Source: Elusimicrobia bacterium RIFCSPHIGHO2_02_FULL_57_9
Lineage (GTDB): Bacteria > Elusimicrobiota > Elusimicrobia > UBA1565 > UBA9628
Reading direction: 5' to 3'
NCBI GenBank assembly: GCA_001800015.1
Contig: MGUO01000092.1
Span: 2,438 to 10,780 of the forward strand
Length of the DNA: 8,343 nt
In this document: piece after piece, positions 5,687 through 8,343 of the stretch
Numbering within the stretch: position 1 is the first letter of the stretch
How the letters are laid out: the number at the start of each line of letters is the position of its first letter
The notes under the pieces: generated by a model
Databases searched by the model: none
What the model saw: only the letters and a program-made list of their open reading frames with translations
What the model was told of the DNA's origin: nothing
Made by a program: the position numbers and the translations under genes

Positions 5687-6261
5687 CAATTGAAGCCCTT
5701 GACGAACTGCATGATCAGGCTGATCAGGGCCAAGGAAAAAGCCAGCAGGCCCACTAAAAACACGGCCAAATAGGGAATGCTTAAGGTCATCCAGGCCCGT
5801 CCGGCGCTCAAATTATAATTATCCTGCAGGCTGCGCGCCTTAAGGCCGATGCTGAGCAAACCCACGAAGAAAAAAATCAAGGGGGCGATCCAGGAAAAAC
5901 CTCCGGGGGAGAGGCGGGCGACGATGATCATGGGAATCGCCATGGCCCAGGCCAGTTCGGCTAAGCCGAAATGAACGAAAAGCCCCGCCGCGCTGCCTTG
6001 GTATCCCTCCATATCCAGGATCAAATGCAGGACGGCGACCAATAAAAAGCCGGCGGAGAGCTTCCACAACAGCACCAAGGCGCAGGAGCTCCACGACACT
6101 GAAAAAAACAGGCGCTGGCTTAAGGCCTGGGCCATGAAAAGGCTTACCCCCCCGATCAGAAAACAGAGAACCCCGAAGGCCAAAGGCCGGCGTTCCTTAA
6201 CCACGCCGGCCGCCCGAACATGGTCCTCAAAATAATCGTAGATCAGCTCGATAAAGCCCAT
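5686..6261 (-). CDS. Five-helix inner-membrane protein, YIP1-like
   Basis: The function is unknown. The 191-residue product has an N-terminal amphipathic stretch (1-25, with FEDHVRAAGVVKERR) and about five hydrophobic segments near 27-46, 58-82, 92-115, 123-141 and 160-186. Short loops join them, and there are no obvious catalytic motifs. Small bacterial proteins of this form, with a polar DNYNLSAGRAW-type segment before the last helix, are commonly placed in the YIP1 family. I assign that with moderate confidence. It begins 12 bases after the sppA stop without a strong ribosome-binding site, and its TGA overlaps the nnrE ATG, so it belongs to the sppA-nnrE transcript. Neighbourhood with SppA suggests an envelope role, but this is inference. 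Confidence 0.7.
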   Translation of the reverse strand: MGFIELIYDYFEDHVRAAGVVKERRPLAFGVLCFLIGGVSLFMAQALSQRLFFSVSWSSCALVLLWKLSAGFLLVAVLHLILDMEGYQGSAAGLFVHFGLAELAWAMAIPMIIVARLSPGGFSWIAPLIFFFVGLLSIGLKARSLQDNYNLSAGRAWMTLSIPYLAVFLVGLLAFSLALISLIMQFVKGFN

Positions 6262-6273
6262 AAAGAGGCCATC

Positions 6274-7272
6274 TTAAAATCCATCCCAGCGGTACTCCAA
6301 CCCGTGGCGGGCCGCGGGCAACAACTCGGAAAGCAGCGCTCGGCCGGACAAAATTCCGAGGAAGCGCGCGTCGAGAAGTTGGAATATTTCGCTGAAGCGA
6401 TCGGTTTCGCGGCGTATCTTGGGCCGCCCGGGAATGCCGCCGAGCTTGCCGGCCAGTTCCAGCGCGTCGGTCGAATCGCCCAGCATATCCACCAATTTGG
6501 CCTCGAGCGCCTGATGGCCCGAGTAGATGCGCCCGTCAGCCAGGACGCGGACTTGCTCCTCAGGGAGATTGCGTCCCGCGCTGACCGCGGCGACGAACTG
6601 CTTGTAGGCGTCGTCGATGAGCTCCTGCAGGATCTTGCGCTCTTCCGGCGTCATGGGGCGGGCGGGAGAGCCGATATCCTTGTGCTTGCCGGATTTGATC
6701 GCATCCACTTTAACGCCGATTTTATTAAAGAGGCCCTCCATGTTCCCCGCTTGGAAAATGACGCCGATGGAGCCGGTGAGGCTGCCGGGATGAGCGATGA
6801 TTTTATCGCAGGCCGCGGCGATATAATAGCCGCCGGAGGCCGCGACATCGTCAAAGAGAGCGATAACCGGAATTTTCTTTTCCTTGCGCACGCGCAGGAT
6901 CTGGCTATGTAGCTCCTGAACCGCGCCCACGGACCCGCCGGGAGAATTGATGTCGAGAACGATGGCTCGCACGCCCTTGGTTTCGGAAAGCTGCCGGATG
7001 CGGCGGCTCCATTGCTCAGCGCCCTTCTCCCATGGCCTTGCGCTGTCGGAATTATAAATGGCCCCGCGGATGGAAACCCAGCCGACCGTGTCTTTTTCCT
7101 GAATGGTCAGCAAAAGCCCTTTTCTCTCTGTCTCCTTGCCGGTCGAGGGCGGCGGCCCCCGGAATATCAGGACCAGGGCCGCGGCCAGGGAAAGAACATA
7201 AAGTCCGAGCAAGGAGAACATGAGCCTCCTTTTCACGCGGCGTGCGGCAGGAGGGGGTATCGGTTCATCCAT
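6274..7272 (-). CDS. sppA: Signal peptide peptidase SppA, short S49 type
   Basis: SppA is a membrane-anchored Ser/Lys protease that degrades leftover signal peptides. The 332-residue length and single catalytic domain match the Bacillus-type short form, not the duplicated E. coli 67K type. A basic RRVKRR (11-16) precedes one membrane segment at about 17-37, giving an N-in anchor with the catalytic domain outside. Conserved blocks follow: VLDINSPGGSV (105-115), the nucleophile Ser146 in AASGGYY, GSLTGSIGV (163-171), and the probable general base Lys198 in KSGKHKDIGS, 52 residues after the serine, as in the B. subtilis enzyme. RPMTPEER and the C-terminal EAKLVDMLG are also typical. A second ATG at 7221 has a strong AGGAGG before it but would remove the basic region needed for topology; 7272 is preferred. 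It is the first gene after the promoter at 7284-7312. Confidence 0.94.
   Translation of the reverse strand: MDEPIPPPAARRVKRRLMFSLLGLYVLSLAAALVLIFRGPPPSTGKETERKGLLLTIQEKDTVGWVSIRGAIYNSDSARPWEKGAEQWSRRIRQLSETKGVRAIVLDINSPGGSVGAVQELHSQILRVRKEKKIPVIALFDDVAASGGYYIAAACDKIIAHPGSLTGSIGVIFQAGNMEGLFNKIGVKVDAIKSGKHKDIGSPARPMTPEERKILQELIDDAYKQFVAAVSAGRNLPEEQVRVLADGRIYSGHQALEAKLVDMLGDSTDALELAGKLGGIPGRPKIRRETDRFSEIFQLLDARFLGILSGRALLSELLPAARHGLEYRWDGF
7225..7230 (-). promoter_or_regulatory. Shine-Dalgarno-like AGGAGG before an internal sppA ATG
   Basis: On the minus strand AAAAGGAGGCTC directly precedes the in-frame ATG at 7221 (Met18). The hexamer is a perfect Shine-Dalgarno match with short spacing (three bases). 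It also encodes Lys-Arg-Arg of the basic region before the membrane segment, using tandem AGG codons. It may be an alternative start giving a shorter SppA, or a coding coincidence. Confidence 0.4.
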
Positions 7273-7283
7273 AAGTAGCGGTC

Positions 7284-7312
7284 ATTTAACCGTTTGAAAC
7301 GATCGCTGTCAA
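7284..7312 (-). promoter_or_regulatory. Candidate sigma-70 promoter for sppA-yip1-nnrE
   Basis: On the minus strand TTGACA (7307-7312) is a perfect -35 hexamer, followed by a 17-base spacer and TTAAAT (7284-7289, 4/6 to -10). The TGA inside TTGACA is itself the stop codon of the upstream diguanylate cyclase gene (7309-7311). The predicted transcript start near 7277 leaves about five bases before the sppA ATG, a nearly leaderless message, which agrees with the lack of a ribosome-binding site there. Hexamers and spacing are seen directly; activity is inferred. Confidence 0.55.
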
Positions 7313-8343
7313 GCGGCTTTGCAATCCACGACGCGGTTTCGCCCCCGCGACTTGGCCTGATACATGGCCGCGTCGGCTTGGGCCACCAGCTCCTCGGGGG
7401 TGGAGGCGTCGCGGGGAAAATGCGCGATGCCGATGGAGACGGTGGCCTTCACCGTTTCAAAAGCGATAAGGAATTTCTCGGCTTCCACGGCACGCCGGAT
7501 CATCTCGGCCTTGCGCCAGGCGCCCTGCGGCTCGGCACGCGGCAGCACCACCACAAATTCCTCGCCCCCGTAGCGGGCCACGAAATCAGTGTCGTAAACG
7601 GAAGCGTTGAGCAATTCTCCCACCCGCCGCAAAACCTGATCGCCGAAAGGATGGCCGTAACGGTCGTTGAGCTGCTTGAAATGATCGATATCCAGCAGCA
7701 TCAGACCGAAGCTGGTCTTGAAGGTTTTGGCCCGGACCACCTCCTGCTTCAAGCGCTCCTCGAAATCCCCCCGGCGGTAAACCCCGGTCAAGCCGTCGAC
7801 GCGGGACAGATTCTCGACTTCCTGGAAGAGCTTCACCCGGCGGAAGGCGAAGGATATTTCCGAGGCGAAACTCTGCGCCTTGGCCAAAAGCTGGGGTCCG
7901 TCCATGCCCCGCGCAACCCGGGCGTAGAAATAGCCCAAGACCTCGCCGTTATCGATGACGGGCAGCGCGACGGCGGCCTCCGGGGACTCTATGAGATGCG
8001 GCTGCGCGGCGTTTAAATTGCGCTGCCGCAAATACCTTTCCCAAGTGGCCCAACCGGCGCCCGGAGAGCCCTGCAGATGGCGTAAAACCAATGGGCGAAA
8101 GCCTTCCTTGGCGTTCAGTGAAGCCGCGTAAAGCGCGAACTCGGGAATGCCTAAATATTGGTTCACGGCCGCTTCGAGCTTGGGCTTGATGTCGTCCCAG
8201 CTCAAGGCCTCGGCCAAGCTTTTGATCACGCCGTAAAGAGTCCGGGTCTCTTTATGCTCACGCTCGGTATTAAGGCCGCGCGCCTTGGCTTGGGCCAGGG
8301 CAACGGAGAGCTGCTTGCCACTCTCGCGCAGGTTCTCGACATC
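7309..8343 (-). CDS. Diguanylate cyclase, GAF-like plus GGDEF (5' end beyond right edge)
   Basis: The protein makes the second messenger cyclic di-GMP from two GTP. The reading frame stays open to the window edge, so the start lies outside; a GTG at 8229 is in frame but has no ribosome-binding site and splits a helix. From the edge come about 45 residues of charged, coiled-coil-like helix (ESGKQLSVALAQAKARGL and onward), then roughly 120 residues resembling a GAF-type sensor (WERYLRQR, AVALPVIDNGEVLGYFYARV). A signalling helix (FQEVENLSRVDGLTG) leads into the GGDEF domain of about 160 residues. That domain shows metal-binding LLDIDHFKQLND, the active site RYGGEEF (7555-7575), SIGIAHFP and the closing AMYQAKSRGRNRV, so it should be active. 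The RxxD inhibitory site five residues before the active site reads YDTD. No membrane segment is visible in the part present. Confidence 0.92.
   Translation of the reverse strand, partial: DVENLRESGKQLSVALAQAKARGLNTEREHKETRTLYGVIKSLAEALSWDDIKPKLEAAVNQYLGIPEFALYAASLNAKEGFRPLVLRHLQGSPGAGWATWERYLRQRNLNAAQPHLIESPEAAVALPVIDNGEVLGYFYARVARGMDGPQLLAKAQSFASEISFAFRRVKLFQEVENLSRVDGLTGVYRRGDFEERLKQEVVRAKTFKTSFGLMLLDIDHFKQLNDRYGHPFGDQVLRRVGELLNASVYDTDFVARYGGEEFVVVLPRAEPQGAWRKAEMIRRAVEAEKFLIAFETVKATVSIGIAHFPRDASTPEELVAQADAAMYQAKSRGRNRVVDCKAA

Noticed and set aside
7278..7294. Small inverted repeat CGGT...ACCG between the cyclase gene and sppA
   Set aside because: The stem has only four Watson-Crick pairs with no T-run, and the bases are better explained as the -10 region of the sppA promoter.
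8227..8229. GTG as the start of the diguanylate cyclase
   Set aside because: The frame stays open to the window edge and the upstream 38 codons continue a coiled-coil-like helix, so the true start is most likely outside the window.
1..8343. CRISPR array, tRNA, rRNA, transposase or phage genes
   Set aside because: I saw no regularly spaced repeats, cloverleaf-like sequence, terminal inverted repeats or mobile-element proteins on either strand.

Overview
This window reads as chromosomal housekeeping DNA from a fairly GC-rich bacterium, probably an uncultured Gram-negative-type lineage. The gene set (short-form tilS, release-factor-like protein, type III pantothenate kinase, methylmalonyl-CoA enzymes, GGDEF protein) would fit groups such as Elusimicrobiota or other candidate phyla, but the sequence alone does not settle the phylum. 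Genes are tightly packed, often with overlapping starts and stops. I see no mobile element, CRISPR array, tRNA or rRNA, and no gene-free stretch above 72 bases.

The left block (1-3121, minus strand) is a four-gene operon transcribed leftward: methylmalonyl-CoA epimerase, a propionyl-/methylmalonyl-CoA carboxyltransferase, an NAD-type malate dehydrogenase, and the first 73 codons of coaX (type III pantothenate kinase), which is cut by the window edge. Spacings are an 8-base overlap, 10 bases and 4 bases. The first three enzymes fit the succinate/propionate (methylmalonyl-CoA) route and C4-acid metabolism; CoaX makes the CoA those thioesters need. No biotin carrier, biotin carboxylase, mutase or decarboxylase membrane subunit is in view.

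The middle block (3139-5046, plus strand) starts only 17 bases from the epimerase start, divergently. It holds a short tilS (tRNA-Ile lysidine synthetase) and a 367-residue protein with the three-domain layout of bacterial members of the archaeo-eukaryotic release-factor (eRF1/Vms1-like) superfamily. That protein lacks a recognisable GGQ motif and is the most interesting gene here. Its last 62 bases overlap, tail to tail, the end of the next gene.

The right block (4985-8343, minus strand) has a diguanylate cyclase running off the right edge (coiled coil, GAF-like region, GGEEF domain with a degenerate inhibitory site). It is followed by sppA, a five-helix YIP1-like membrane protein and nnrE (NAD(P)H-hydrate epimerase). 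A good sigma-70-type promoter overlaps the cyclase stop codon and would start the sppA transcript only about five bases before its ATG. The yip1-like and nnrE genes are coupled through a TGATG overlap.
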